A stretch of 64,000 nucleotides of DNA from Hymenobacter nitidus. GTDB lineage: Bacteria; Bacteroidota; Bacteroidia; Cytophagales; Hymenobacteraceae. Positions within the stretch are counted from its first letter, which is position 1. Each line of letters opens with the position of its first letter. The position numbers and the translations under genes were made by a program. Positions 54,623 to 63,909 of the stretch are shown piece after piece. Where the stretch lies: NCBI RefSeq assembly GCF_020447315.1, contig NZ_JAJADQ010000016.1:1-64000 (forward strand). The letters run 5' to 3'. The notes beneath the pieces were generated by a model, which was not told the origin of the DNA, made no database searches, and saw nothing but the letters and a program-made list of their open reading frames with translations.

Positions 54623-56517
54623 TGCGACTGTACGCCGGCAGCTCCGCCGAATTTATCACGGCCACGGCCCACCAGGCCATCGTGGGCCTGCTCAAGCAGG
54701 CCTACTTTGAGCAGTACCGCGACCAGGCCCGCGAAGGCGAGATCCTGTCCTGGCAGAACAGCCTGCAGGCCGTCAGTGAGGTATTCCAGCAGGCCGGCTT
54801 GCTGGACCACGGCGTGCTGCTGGAGTACCAGTTGCCCCTGACCTCCAAGCGGCTGGACTGCCTGATCTGCGGCACGGACATCCGTCAGGAGCCGCGGGCC
54901 GTCATCATCGAGCTCAAGCAGTGGTCGCGCACAGAGCCGTCGGCGGGGCAGCACGAGGTGGTTACCTGGCTGGACGGCGCTAAAAAGGATGTGCTGCACC
55001 CTTCGGCGCAGGTGGGGCAGTACCGCAGCTACCTGCGCGAGGTGCACACGGCCTTCAACGGCGAGTCCGACCGCATCAAGCTGCACGCCTGCTCCTACCT
55101 GCACAACTACCACTTCGGGGCCGCTGACGCGGTGCTGGCACCCAAGTTTTATCGTCTGCTGGAATCCTTCCCGGTATTTGGCCAGCAGCAGCGCACGGAA
55201 CTGGGTGACTTTTTGCAGCGGCGCCTGGGCGGCGGGCAGGGCTTGGAGCCCCTGCGGCGCATTGAGCAGGGACGCTACGCGCCCAGCAAGAAGCTGCTGG
55301 ATCACGTGGTCAGCCTCATCGATACGGACGCGACCTACGTGCTGCTGGATGAGCAGATGCTGGTCTACGACCAGGTGTTTGCCGCCGTGCTGGCCGCACG
55401 CGAGTCGGGCCAGAAAACGGCTATCCTGGTCAAGGGCGGTCCCGGCACGGGCAAGTCGGTCGTGGCCCTGAACCTTCTGGCCGATCTAATGAGCCAAGGC
55501 TACAAAGCGCACTATGCCACCGGCTCCAAGGCCTTTACCGAGACGCTGCGCGACAAATTCGGCTGGCGGGGCCGCTCCTTCTTCACCTATTTCAATGCCT
55601 ACGCTACTGCCCCGGAGAACGCGCTGGACGTGCTGCTCTGCGACGAGGCCCACCGCATCCGCTCCTCCAGCGTGGACCGGTTTACGGCGGCTGATAAGCG
55701 CAGCGGGCTCAACCAGGTGCAGGAATTACTGCGCGCAGCCATGGTCACGGTGTTTTTTCTCGACGACTTTCAGCGGGTGCGCCCCGGCGAGATCGGCTCC
55801 TACGACATGCTGCGCCAGCAAGCCGTGCAGGCGGGGGCCGTGGTGAAAGAGCACGAGTTGGAAGCGCAGTTTCGCTGCAGCGGCTCCTCGGGCTTTATCA
55901 ATTGGCTGGACAATACCCTAGGCATTAAGCGGACGGCCAATGTGCTCTGGGGCACGGGTGAGGGCTATGATTTCCGGATCCTGCCCACCCCGATGGCCGT
56001 GGAGGACCTGCTGCAAGAGCAACTGCAGCAGGGTCACACGGCCCGCATGGTCGCCGGCTTCTGCTGGCCCTGGTCCGAGCCAACCGACGAAGGCTACCTG
56101 GTGGAAGACGTGGTGATTGAGCAGCCGGGCATCAGCTACCGACGACCGTGGAATGCTAAGTCGACGAAGAAGCGTCTGGCTCCCGGTATTCCCAAGTCCT
56201 CGCTCTGGGCCACCGAACCGGGCGGATTTGAGCAGGTGGGGTGCGTGTTTACGGCCCAGGGCTTCGAGTTTGACTACGTGGGTGTCATCGTGGGTCGCGA
56301 CCTAACCTACCGGTTTGCCCAGCAGTCCTGGATGGCCAACAGCCAAGCGACGCACGACAGCTCCCTGAAGCAGAGCCGGCTCACCGATCAGGAGCGGGTG
56401 GAGTTCTTCCGCAATACCTACAAGGTACTGATGACCCGGGGCATGAAGGGCTGCTACGTGTATTTTGAAGATGAGGAGACGGGCCAGTTCTTTCGCAGCC
56501 GCATGGAAGCCTCATGA
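54622..56517 (+). CDS. PD-(D/E)XK nuclease fused to DUF2075 (Schlafen-type) helicase domain, second copy
   Basis: A 631-residue paralogue of the first gene of the operon. Nuclease-like core: E68 (LLEYQLP), D79 (LDCLICG), E97-L-K99 (VIIELKQW), then HPSAQVGQY (126-134). ATPase: Walker A GGPGTGKS (272-279), Walker B LLCDEAHRI (338-346), later FLDDFQRV and a C-terminal motif VI-like VLMTRGMKGCYVYF. The two copies are clearly diverged but keep every catalytic position, so both are likely active with different roles. Start and previous stop share one base (TAATG). Confidence 0.88.
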   Translation: MRLYAGSSAEFITATAHQAIVGLLKQAYFEQYRDQAREGEILSWQNSLQAVSEVFQQAGLLDHGVLLEYQLPLTSKRLDCLICGTDIRQEPRAVIIELKQWSRTEPSAGQHEVVTWLDGAKKDVLHPSAQVGQYRSYLREVHTAFNGESDRIKLHACSYLHNYHFGAADAVLAPKFYRLLESFPVFGQQQRTELGDFLQRRLGGGQGLEPLRRIEQGRYAPSKKLLDHVVSLIDTDATYVLLDEQMLVYDQVFAAVLAARESGQKTAILVKGGPGTGKSVVALNLLADLMSQGYKAHYATGSKAFTETLRDKFGWRGRSFFTYFNAYATAPENALDVLLCDEAHRIRSSSVDRFTAADKRSGLNQVQELLRAAMVTVFFLDDFQRVRPGEIGSYDMLRQQAVQAGAVVKEHELEAQFRCSGSSGFINWLDNTLGIKRTANVLWGTGEGYDFRILPTPMAVEDLLQEQLQQGHTARMVAGFCWPWSEPTDEGYLVEDVVIEQPGISYRRPWNAKSTKKRLAPGIPKSSLWATEPGGFEQVGCVFTAQGFEFDYVGVIVGRDLTYRFAQQSWMANSQATHDSSLKQSRLTDQERVEFFRNTYKVLMTRGMKGCYVYFEDEETGQFFRSRMEAS

Positions 56518-56956
56518 TTAATGCTGTATTGACCACCTCTTGGGCCTTCTCTGTCCACAAGCCTCTATATCCTCTAATTAAAGAAGGAAACTCTTGATCA
56601 TCAGGAGTCATGTGGCGAATATTGACGGCCAAACTGGAGTTGAACTGTGGGGAAACAGCTCTTTATCAATGAGTAAAAAATGCGTATTCGTCAACTTACT
56701 TAACTGGGAGAAGTAATTTGGTGTTGCGAATAAGCTGCTGTTTCTGACACCGTACAGTGCACGTAAAAGCTAGTATTAAGCATCTCCGCTGGTCATAAAA
56801 AACGGCTACTTTAGCGGTCTTGAAGTTTCGACCTTCTGCGAGTAGCGCGGCAAAAAATTCTAATTCCAAGAATACGGTTTTGGTGACCAATGCTTGACCC
56901 AATAGCAGGAAAAGGAAGCCAGGAACGATATACCCTTCGCTTTTTGCCAATTAGCT
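56518..56956. other. No convincing gene
   Basis: About 440 bp, A/T-rich. One minus-strand frame of 84 codons (56696-56950) has a hydrophobic start but no recognisable family. It should hold the promoter of the following helicase gene. Confidence 0.5.
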
Positions 56957-59920
56957 ATGTCTTCTTATTTCCTGGATCGTCACATTGCCATCCGCTACCC
57001 GCTTGCAATTCCAGCTATAGAAGGCATCCAAGAAGCTAAAAATGGGCTTCGGGATTCCCAGATTGGGGCTTTGGGGGCAATATCAGCCCATTTTGTTTTG
57101 AAAGAAACACCAGCGGTGGTTACCATGCCCACAGGCTCGGGAAAAACGGCTGTGTTAATGCTGACGCCATTCCTGCTGCGGGCAACCAGGGTCTTGGTCA
57201 TTACTCCCTCCCGGCTGGTTAGAAGCCAAATCCACGACGATTACAAAGATTTGGCCGTCTTGCGTAAAATTGGTGCCCTCGACGCCGTCCAAGTGCCTGC
57301 CGCAGATAATCCCAGAGTTCACGAAGTGGAAGGGTACGTTAAAACCGAGGCCGACTGGCTCGCCATGGACCAGTATGACGTCGTCGTGAGCACACCCAAC
57401 AGCGTGAGTCCGGCCATTAAAGACGTGGCAAGGGTACCCGAGGGATTGTTTGACTTGATTCTGGTAGACGAGGCGCACCACAGTGCAGCCGGCAGTTGGC
57501 AGGCCATTCTGGATTCCCTACCAAGTGCCAAAAAGATCCTGTTCACGGCGACCCCGTTTCGGCGCGACAAAAAGGAAATCAAGGGCGACTTCATCTTTTC
57601 TTATCCACTCCGAAAATCCTTCGAGAGCAACGTATTCGGTCAGGTTAAATTTGAGGCCGCTGCCGAATATGGTTTTGCAAGTTCCGACCTGGCCATTGCT
57701 ACAAAAGCCGCCGAGATCTTTGCTGAAGACCGGCGTAACAACTTGAAACACTATATCATGGTCCGCACGGATCGTAAGTCCCGGGCGAAGGAGCTTCATG
57801 AACTCTACACCAAAAACACGAGCTTAAAGCTGCGGCTCATTCACAGTGGCTTAACGTACGGCTACATCAAACAGACCATCACCAAGCTGAAGAAGGGCGA
57901 GTTGGATGGCATCGTGTGCGTCAATATGCTGGGAGAAGGATTTGACTTTCCTAATCTAAAGATCGCGGCAGTACATACGCCCCATAGATCGCTGGAAGTC
58001 ACCCTGCAGTTTATCGGTCGGTTTGCCAGAACCAACAGCTCGGACATTGGGCTGGCAAAGTTTGTCGCCCTGCCCAACGAGATTGAGGATGAAATCGGCA
58101 AGCTTTATAAGGAGGGGGCTGTTTGGCAGGACATCATTCAGAATCTGAGCGCCTCCCGTATCGATGAGGAGATGGTTACGAGGGAAATGCTCAGCCAATT
58201 CAATGCCCCTACCGAATCCACGGAAGAGACGGTCGACATTTCGCTATATAGTCTGAAGCCGTTTCTGCACGTCAAAATCTATGCGCCGGCCTTCACTCCA
58301 GATCTAGAGCGCGAGATTGACTTCCCCAGCACCAACAAGCTGGTCTACCGCAGTTACAGCCCCGAGCTTTCCGCCACCATCATTGTCACCCAGGAGAAGC
58401 AATCCCCCAAGTGGACCACCTTGGATGTATTTGACACGATCAAGTACAACTTGCTAATCCTCTACTGGAACGAAGAGCACCGATTGCTTTTCATAAATTC
58501 CAGCGCCAAAAGTGATGATTTATACGAATTGGTCAGTGAATCTATAATCGGAGCTGTAACGAAAGGGTTGCCAATGTCCGACATTGTAAAAGTGACGGCC
58601 GGCATCTCCGAGACCAAGTTTTACCACGTCGGAATGCGTAAAACGCAGGACAGCGTCACTTCGAATTCCTACTTGGTCTATTCCGGACCGAACGCTTCCA
58701 AGTCGGTCACTAAAACCGATGGCAAGAACTATCAGCGAGGCCACGTATTTGGGGGCGGCTCGGAAGCAGGCAAGCCGGTGACTATTGGCTACAGTAGCAG
58801 CAGCAAAGTATGGAGTTTGAAGTACATCCAAGTGCCTAGCTTGGTGAACTGGTGTAAGTCTCAGGCTGAGAAGATTCGTACGGCCCTTGACCATACCACG
58901 AACTCTGGGCTCGACCACCTGTCAACGCCGATCACCGTTGACTCCTTGCCGCATAACATCATATCGGCTCGCTGGAATGACATTTCATATGTCAAACCCG
59001 TTGAATTGGCTTTTGAGGATGCATCGGGCACAGCGGTCAGAGTTCCACAACTAGAGGTTGAATTGGAGGTTGATTTAACCCGAACAACGACAACTGAAGT
59101 TGTGATTCGACTGCTCCACGACAATTTTGAAGCAGAGGTTGGCTTCTCACTCAGCCACCCAGAGATGTTCTATCCTCTGAGCGCGAATGCCAGTGATGTT
59201 TTTCTGGTAAGCGGTAATCAAAGGGCGACCTTGCTGGAGAGACTGCGCACTCGTCCCATTCAATTATTCACGGCGGACTTTGCCCGATTGAATGGAAACC
59301 AATTGTCTAAAAAGGACGCAGCAAGCTTAGTCACTTTTGATATCGCACAAATTGCCCCCTACGATTGGGAAAACGCCAAAGTCGATACCAGCAAAGAGTA
59401 CGATGGAGCTAAACATGGGTATATCTCCATCCACGATCATTTAAAACAGGTCTACGCAGCCTCCCCGACCGATTTTGATGTTGTGTTGTATGACCATGGA
59501 AGCGGAGAAACAGCCGATTTTGTCCTTTTCAAGGACACAGGTAAGTTGATCACCATTGAACTGGTGCATTGCAAGGCTACCAAAGCTAAGAAGGCGGGTG
59601 AGCGGGTAGGTGACGTGTATGAAGTGTGTGCCCAGGTCACCAAGTCCATCAAGTGGACAGAGGAGCCTCGCACCCTGTTAAAGAATCTCAAGCGTAGATT
59701 TCGCAAGGATCCCAGTCGATTTATGATCGGCGATGCCTCTGTTTTTGACACCATAGAAGACCGCATATTAGCTGTTGGCTCTATCTATACTATCACCTTG
59801 GTACAACCCGGCATATCCAAGTCGGAACTGACAACAACGACTGGCAATGTGTTAGCAGCTGCCAACGACTACATTGTGCACAACAACTGCGAACCAATGA
59901 AAGTGATTGGCGCAGCTTAA
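56957..59920 (+). CDS. SF2 helicase with C-terminal nuclease-like domain
   Basis: A 987-residue protein. Motif I MPTGSGKT (57-64), DEAHH (171-175), motif III FTATPFRRD (196-204), and motifs V-VI MLGEGFDFPNL and FIGRFART in the second RecA domain (about 325-360). The C-terminal quarter has ADFVLF then ITIELVHCK (D854, E868, K873), a PD-(D/E)XK-like segment common in restriction-type helicases. It resembles type I/III restriction R subunits without the methylation genes. It is followed within 27 bp by an HNH gene. I infer a DNA-degrading defence enzyme. Confidence 0.9.
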   Translation: MSSYFLDRHIAIRYPLAIPAIEGIQEAKNGLRDSQIGALGAISAHFVLKETPAVVTMPTGSGKTAVLMLTPFLLRATRVLVITPSRLVRSQIHDDYKDLAVLRKIGALDAVQVPAADNPRVHEVEGYVKTEADWLAMDQYDVVVSTPNSVSPAIKDVARVPEGLFDLILVDEAHHSAAGSWQAILDSLPSAKKILFTATPFRRDKKEIKGDFIFSYPLRKSFESNVFGQVKFEAAAEYGFASSDLAIATKAAEIFAEDRRNNLKHYIMVRTDRKSRAKELHELYTKNTSLKLRLIHSGLTYGYIKQTITKLKKGELDGIVCVNMLGEGFDFPNLKIAAVHTPHRSLEVTLQFIGRFARTNSSDIGLAKFVALPNEIEDEIGKLYKEGAVWQDIIQNLSASRIDEEMVTREMLSQFNAPTESTEETVDISLYSLKPFLHVKIYAPAFTPDLEREIDFPSTNKLVYRSYSPELSATIIVTQEKQSPKWTTLDVFDTIKYNLLILYWNEEHRLLFINSSAKSDDLYELVSESIIGAVTKGLPMSDIVKVTAGISETKFYHVGMRKTQDSVTSNSYLVYSGPNASKSVTKTDGKNYQRGHVFGGGSEAGKPVTIGYSSSSKVWSLKYIQVPSLVNWCKSQAEKIRTALDHTTNSGLDHLSTPITVDSLPHNIISARWNDISYVKPVELAFEDASGTAVRVPQLEVELEVDLTRTTTTEVVIRLLHDNFEAEVGFSLSHPEMFYPLSANASDVFLVSGNQRATLLERLRTRPIQLFTADFARLNGNQLSKKDAASLVTFDIAQIAPYDWENAKVDTSKEYDGAKHGYISIHDHLKQVYAASPTDFDVVLYDHGSGETADFVLFKDTGKLITIELVHCKATKAKKAGERVGDVYEVCAQVTKSIKWTEEPRTLLKNLKRRFRKDPSRFMIGDASVFDTIEDRILAVGSIYTITLVQPGISKSELTTTTGNVLAAANDYIVHNNCEPMKVIGAA

Positions 59921-59947
59921 TCTTAGAAGTACTACTTCCTTAATTTT

Positions 59948-60598
59948 TTGCTACCATTTCTACTTACGCGACACAGCGTTGTCCGCAAGCGAAGCTTTGC
60001 GCGCCACCTCGACCTGTTCCTTACCACGAGCTACCTGCGGAGCAGGGACGGGAGTATAGGGCACATTAGCCAGGACGAATACTGTCACTTTCAGCCGGCA
60101 GCAGAGGAACTAGCCGCTTACTTACGCTCCCACCAGGCCCGCAGCCTCAGCGAGCCGTTTGCTCACGGTCAAACTGTGCAGAGCCTAGACACCGCCATCC
60201 GGCAATGGCGAGCAAACAACCCGTCGCTGGAGGCAGAATTACGGGCAATTCACGACCAGCATCACTGTATCACCGCTGAAGAATTCAAGCAGTTAGTCAG
60301 CCCGCAAAAAGGTGAGCTTGCCTGCGAGTATTGCGAACTCACGGAAAGCGATTTTCGCCAGCTAATTCAGCAAGGCTTGGTGCGCACCAAGCGGTTAAGC
60401 ACCCGGGGCAGTAGCTTTGAGTTTGACTGCCGGGATCCTGAGCAGGGCTATACCAAGAATAACGTGGCGCTTTGCTGCTACTGGTGCAACAACGCTAAAA
60501 CCGACGAGTTTTCGGCTGGGGAATTCAAGCCCGTAGCCCTCGCGCTGGCTGCCGTATGGCGCCAGCGCCTGTCAACGCAGAGCCCCGGGCCACAGTAA
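59948..60598 (+). CDS. HNH endonuclease-like protein
   Basis: A 216-residue protein if started at the TTG at 59948. The C-terminal HNH/zinc-ribbon core has CEYC (126-129), FEFDCRDPEQGYTKNNVALC (157-176) and CYWCNNAKTDEF (177-188), the pattern of HNH proteins found next to phage-defence genes. The N-terminal 100 residues are helical and unrecognised. It closely follows the SF2 helicase-nuclease gene and is likely part of the same module. The start codon is uncertain; no good ATG exists upstream of the conserved part. Confidence 0.8.
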   Translation: MLPFLLTRHSVVRKRSFARHLDLFLTTSYLRSRDGSIGHISQDEYCHFQPAAEELAAYLRSHQARSLSEPFAHGQTVQSLDTAIRQWRANNPSLEAELRAIHDQHHCITAEEFKQLVSPQKGELACEYCELTESDFRQLIQQGLVRTKRLSTRGSSFEFDCRDPEQGYTKNNVALCCYWCNNAKTDEFSAGEFKPVALALAAVWRQRLSTQSPGPQ

Positions 60599-60631
60599 CC
60601 GCTAGAAACAGATTGTACGAGCACAATCCTC

Positions 60632-61180
60632 TCAATCAGCGAAGTCCCATTCTACCAGCAGGAAGTTCCCGGGCTTCAGGCCGGCTTGGAGCCCAGCTTC
60701 TAACCAACGGTGCTGGGTAGAACGCACCCGGTCCTGCTTGCGGCGCTTGAGCTCAGCAAACAGGAGGTCTGTTCCATTCCATCCGACAACATCCCAGCAG
60801 CCGGCGTAACTGCTTACGTTCGCCGCAGCTATGCGCTCCAAGCTATCAATGACCCAAGGCTCCATGATTGGATCGTGCTGCTGCATCCCCAACCGGTCAT
60901 CTGCCCACGCCGTGAAATGGTTCGGTCTCATTGCCGGTGCCCCGTACGTTTCCACCCACCGGGCCTCCCAGCCGGATAGCCGCAGCAACTCGTAGACGCA
61001 CAGTTCGGCGAATAGGGGCCGGCCAGCAAAGTCAATAAGTGCCTTGCCGCCAAACGTGTTTGTTATCGGCGCTCCAGCCCAGCGACGCAAGGTCAGCTCA
61101 GCTTTAGGAATTGCCAGCGGGCCGCTGGGCAAGGCGAAGCTCTCCTGAGATGTCGGCCGCAACAGGCTGGGATAGATCAT
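60632..61180 (-). CDS. VRR-NUC-like PD-(D/E)XK nuclease
   Basis: A 182-residue protein. The C-terminal core has CWDVVGWN with D130, FAELKRRKQD with E143-L-K145, and STQHRWLEAGLQAG with the conserved Gln of VRR-NUC domains. E59 in FAELCVYELLR may be the N-terminal helix residue of the fold. It is convergent with the HNH gene (33 bp between stops) and divergent from the next gene. The separation from the HNH gene is a short hairpin-like GATTGT...ACAATC. The function is probably structure-specific nuclease. Confidence 0.82.
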   Translation of the reverse strand: MIYPSLLRPTSQESFALPSGPLAIPKAELTLRRWAGAPITNTFGGKALIDFAGRPLFAELCVYELLRLSGWEARWVETYGAPAMRPNHFTAWADDRLGMQQHDPIMEPWVIDSLERIAAANVSSYAGCWDVVGWNGTDLLFAELKRRKQDRVRSTQHRWLEAGLQAGLKPGNFLLVEWDFAD

Positions 61181-61225
61181 AAGGACTTTGAACGATATTG
61201 AGTGGTTATTTTAAGCAAGTAACCC

Positions 61226-61906
61226 ATGCCAAAGTACTATGATCAGCGGGAGATCGAGTCGCTGCCCACCCGGGACCTGCTGCGTGACCTGCTGCGCTCC
61301 CCACTGGCCCTGTCCGGGCTGAAGGGGCAGGAGCAACCCTTCGAATCGCTGCTGGCCGCGTTACTCGCCTGGGAGAACCCGGATCAACCTCCTACCCTAG
61401 CAGTGCTGCAGCAGCGGGCCCACCTCAAGCCGGCCCGGTTCCGACCAACCCTGGAGTTGCTTTATCAGGCCTTCCTTGATGCTTTGGCGGCCGAGGAAAC
61501 CGTCATCCGCTGCCCACAGGTCACGCACTGCTTCATCATCCCGGGCCAGCGCCAGAATCAGCTGGTCTGGTGCGAGCTGACTCGCGTCCCGTCGGTGGGC
61601 GAAAACGTTGAGCTTGACTTTCTCAGCGCTATTACGAGGCACGATTCCTACTTCGTGGAAAGCATTACCTCCGAATACCAGGAAGGTAAAACCACCGTGT
61701 ACCTGCAGTTGGCGGCTGGCCGGTATGATCCATACTACCAGCTGCTGTTGGCACGGGCCCGCTTCGAGAACAAGCTGACTCATTCCCTTGAGCGGCAGCT
61801 GGATGATGAGCAGTTGCGAGCCTGGCTGCAGTCCGCCTACGGGGTTACCAAAGCGTCTGCGCCGGTTCCGGATTTACCTGTCCGCCGGTCACACAAGCAT
61901 AGCTAA
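61226..61906 (+). CDS. Hypothetical protein, first of two paralogues
   Basis: A 226-residue protein. A helical N-terminal half with a putative helix-turn-helix (LAVLQQRAHLKPARFRPTLE) is followed by a domain whose segments FIIPG, PSVGENVELDFLSAI and SYFVESITSEYQEGKTTVYL recur in the paralogue at 62216-62926. No family is recognised. A DNA-binding regulator with an effector domain is possible. It lies 45 bp from the divergent VRR-NUC gene start. Confidence 0.72.
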   Translation: MPKYYDQREIESLPTRDLLRDLLRSPLALSGLKGQEQPFESLLAALLAWENPDQPPTLAVLQQRAHLKPARFRPTLELLYQAFLDALAAEETVIRCPQVTHCFIIPGQRQNQLVWCELTRVPSVGENVELDFLSAITRHDSYFVESITSEYQEGKTTVYLQLAAGRYDPYYQLLLARARFENKLTHSLERQLDDEQLRAWLQSAYGVTKASAPVPDLPVRRSHKHS

Positions 61907-61954
61907 GTCTTCAACTGTTCCGCGTTATCTGTGAATCTGCCGCCACCTAGTTAA

Positions 61955-62158
61955 GAACGGGGGGCATCCAAGCAGGAGCCGCGGGTAGATGAGCTGCTGA
62001 GGCTGGTGGTCTCCGGCATTAGCTATTATACCTATCGGGATTCGCAACAGTATGATGAGAAACACAATACTGATTACACGATGAAGAATTGGCGGCAGAA
62101 TGCCGCTACCCGAGGGCATATCTATCTGGTTGACTTCGCTGGCAACTACAAAGAGTAA
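61955..62158 (+). pseudogene. Remnant of a gene: 3' coding fragment without a start
   Basis: Between the two paralogues a + strand frame runs from just after a stop at 61952-61954 to the TAA at 62156-62158. It reads PRVDELLRLVVSGISYYTYR and then a Tyr/Asn/Gln-rich, clearly protein-like end (RGHIYLVDFAGNYKE). There is no usable start before an internal Met near 62080. It is best explained as the tail of a lost gene. The family is not known to me. Confidence 0.55.
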
Positions 62159-62215
62159 AGCAGCCGGAGTTAACCTGTGGCTTGCTAATCCTTCCACTCC
62201 TAACTCCGCTTTGCC

Positions 62216-62926
62216 ATGCCTAAATCCTATCAGCCGGAAGAAAGGCCCCCGATGAAGTCGGAGGATATGACACGTGACCTGGTAACAGTACCCGAAGTGC
62301 TGCGCCGCCTTTCTGAGCAGAATGCTGAGTGGCAGCCCCTAGCTAAAGCCCTGTTCACTCTTGATAGCGACGCGAAGGTCCCCACGGGCAAAAAACTACA
62401 GCAGGACCTAGGCCTTTCCCCTTCCAAATACCGCCGCTGGCTTGACGCATTATATGCGGCCTTCCTGCACCTGCTGGAAAGCGATGCCGATGCCGTAGTC
62501 TTCAAGGAGGTAGAGCACCAACTCATCCTGACTGGCCGGCGGGCCTCGCAGACCTTCAGTTGCCGCCTTCCCCTAACACCCCGGGTGGGTGAACAGCTGC
62601 AGCTGGATTTCCTACGGGCCGTGACTGGTGAGACCGTGTTCTATGTCCAAAGCATCATTCACGATTTCACCGAGGGCCACTACACAGTGCTTGTATACCT
62701 GGAACACGGGTATTTCAACGCGTATCAGCACCAGCTGAGGGAGCGAGCCCGCTTTGAGGAGACCATCGGTCTGGATGTCTTTTTTCATGCGCCGGATTAT
62801 CTCCTGGATGATCTGCTGCGGATGCGGTATCCACCCCCTGCGGAGTCATCCAAAGCAGAAGAAGCGCTTGACAAAGCGGAAGCCCGCTATGGGAGACGCT
62901 CCCTGTTTGGGAGGAGGAGAAGGTGA
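62216..62926 (+). CDS. Hypothetical protein, second of two paralogues
   Basis: A 236-residue paralogue of the protein at 61226-61906. Shared features: a helix-turn-helix-like KKLQQDLGLSPSKYRRWLDA, LYAAFLHLL, then PRVGEQLQLDFLRAV and VFYVQSIIHDFTEGHYTVLV. The C-terminus is longer and very basic (YGRRSLFGRRRR), which may contact nucleic acid. Both copies keep the same core, so they arose by duplication. Function unknown. Confidence 0.72.
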   Translation: MPKSYQPEERPPMKSEDMTRDLVTVPEVLRRLSEQNAEWQPLAKALFTLDSDAKVPTGKKLQQDLGLSPSKYRRWLDALYAAFLHLLESDADAVVFKEVEHQLILTGRRASQTFSCRLPLTPRVGEQLQLDFLRAVTGETVFYVQSIIHDFTEGHYTVLVYLEHGYFNAYQHQLRERARFEETIGLDVFFHAPDYLLDDLLRMRYPPPAESSKAEEALDKAEARYGRRSLFGRRRR

Positions 62927-63039
62927 TAAAGCGGTGACTACTTCAGAAGGCTGATGTCAGGACAAGGATATGACTTTCGGTCAAAACAGTGCAGCTGACC
63001 TTTCAGCTGATTCATGTTATCCGGCGATCTGCCGCCTGC

Positions 63040-63909
63040 TCAACTGGTCGGGCCGTTGTCCGTGCGGGCTTCCACCGTTTGCTGCACGGCAGGAGCTACT
63101 ACCGAAAGCACATCCAGGCCCGTTGCTGCCTCAATGGCGTCGACGCTGGTGCGGTACTGTCCCCAGCTCGTGCTCAGGCTATTGTCGTTGGGAGTATCGA
63201 TGGCAATCACCCGCGTGGCACTCGTCACGCGGGCAGCATCATCTGTACCGACGGGCAGCACCACGACCACTTTCCAGCAACGCGCCGGCACGGTTACCCG
63301 CCCCTGATCCAGGGTCGTCAGGTAACCATTGCTGCCCGTTCCTCCCCGCCCATACGAGCCGCAAATGATGTAGAGCTCATTGCCCTGGCCTACTAGCGTG
63401 CGGCAGTAATCTTCCAGGTTTGCCCAGGTTTGCTGGTTGTTGCGCGGGGCCTGCGGCATCATGTTGGTCATCAGAAACGTGGCCGAGTTATCGGCCACCG
63501 TCCGCGTGCGGTCCGCCGAGGGGCAGTTGTGGCCGCGGTCAAAGCCGGAGCCCGAGTAGCTGCTGGCCGACACCTGGTACCAGCCCGCCGGCAGCTCGGC
63601 ATCGGGGCGAAAGTCATCCTGCCGGGCGGCACTGCCCAGCCAGTCGCCGCTCAGGTGCCAGCTCACCCAGTTCGGCTTGCCCTGATCCCGGTGGTAGGAC
63701 AGCGCGAACTGCGGCTTTAGCAGCAGGTAGTTCGTGGGCTGGCTGGCATCCGAGGTTGCTCCGCTGGGATTGCCCAGCGTCAGGTGCTCCGGCAGCACCG
63801 CGGTGCTGGGGGCTGACGGGGCAGGGTCCCGGGATGTCTGACAGGAGACGGCTCCGAGCACCAGCAGGGAAAACAGCCAGCGGCTGAGCGGAAAATTCTT
63901 TAACATCAT
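63040..63909 (-). CDS. DNA/RNA non-specific endonuclease (DRGH type), lipoprotein
   Basis: A 289-residue protein. The signal sequence ends in a lipobox-like AVSC (Cys23), so it is an exported lipoprotein. The nuclease core has DRGHNCPSADRT with catalytic H127, and N149 in TNMMPQAPRNNQQTWANLE, the beta-beta-alpha-metal motif of NucA/NUC1 endonucleases. Such enzymes degrade DNA and RNA outside the cytoplasm, for nutrition or to block incoming DNA. It may be a host gene just beyond the island. Two adjacent ATG codons exist at the start; 63909 is taken. Confidence 0.93.
   Translation of the reverse strand: MMLKNFPLSRWLFSLLVLGAVSCQTSRDPAPSAPSTAVLPEHLTLGNPSGATSDASQPTNYLLLKPQFALSYHRDQGKPNWVSWHLSGDWLGSAARQDDFRPDAELPAGWYQVSASSYSGSGFDRGHNCPSADRTRTVADNSATFLMTNMMPQAPRNNQQTWANLEDYCRTLVGQGNELYIICGSYGRGGTGSNGYLTTLDQGRVTVPARCWKVVVVLPVGTDDAARVTSATRVIAIDTPNDNSLSTSWGQYRTSVDAIEAATGLDVLSVVAPAVQQTVEARTDNGPTS

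Noticed and set aside
56696..56950. 84-codon minus-strand frame before the SF2 helicase
   Set aside because: No family, no conserved context and only weakly protein-like; kept as intergenic.
59800..59920. Intein-like C-terminal motif (VHNN-C) in the SF2 helicase
   Set aside because: Rest of the intein is absent and the segment fits the normal C-terminal strand of this helicase family.
60605..60625. GATTGT...ACAATC hairpin between HNH and VRR-NUC genes
   Set aside because: Only 6-bp arms and no T-run; too weak to call a terminator.
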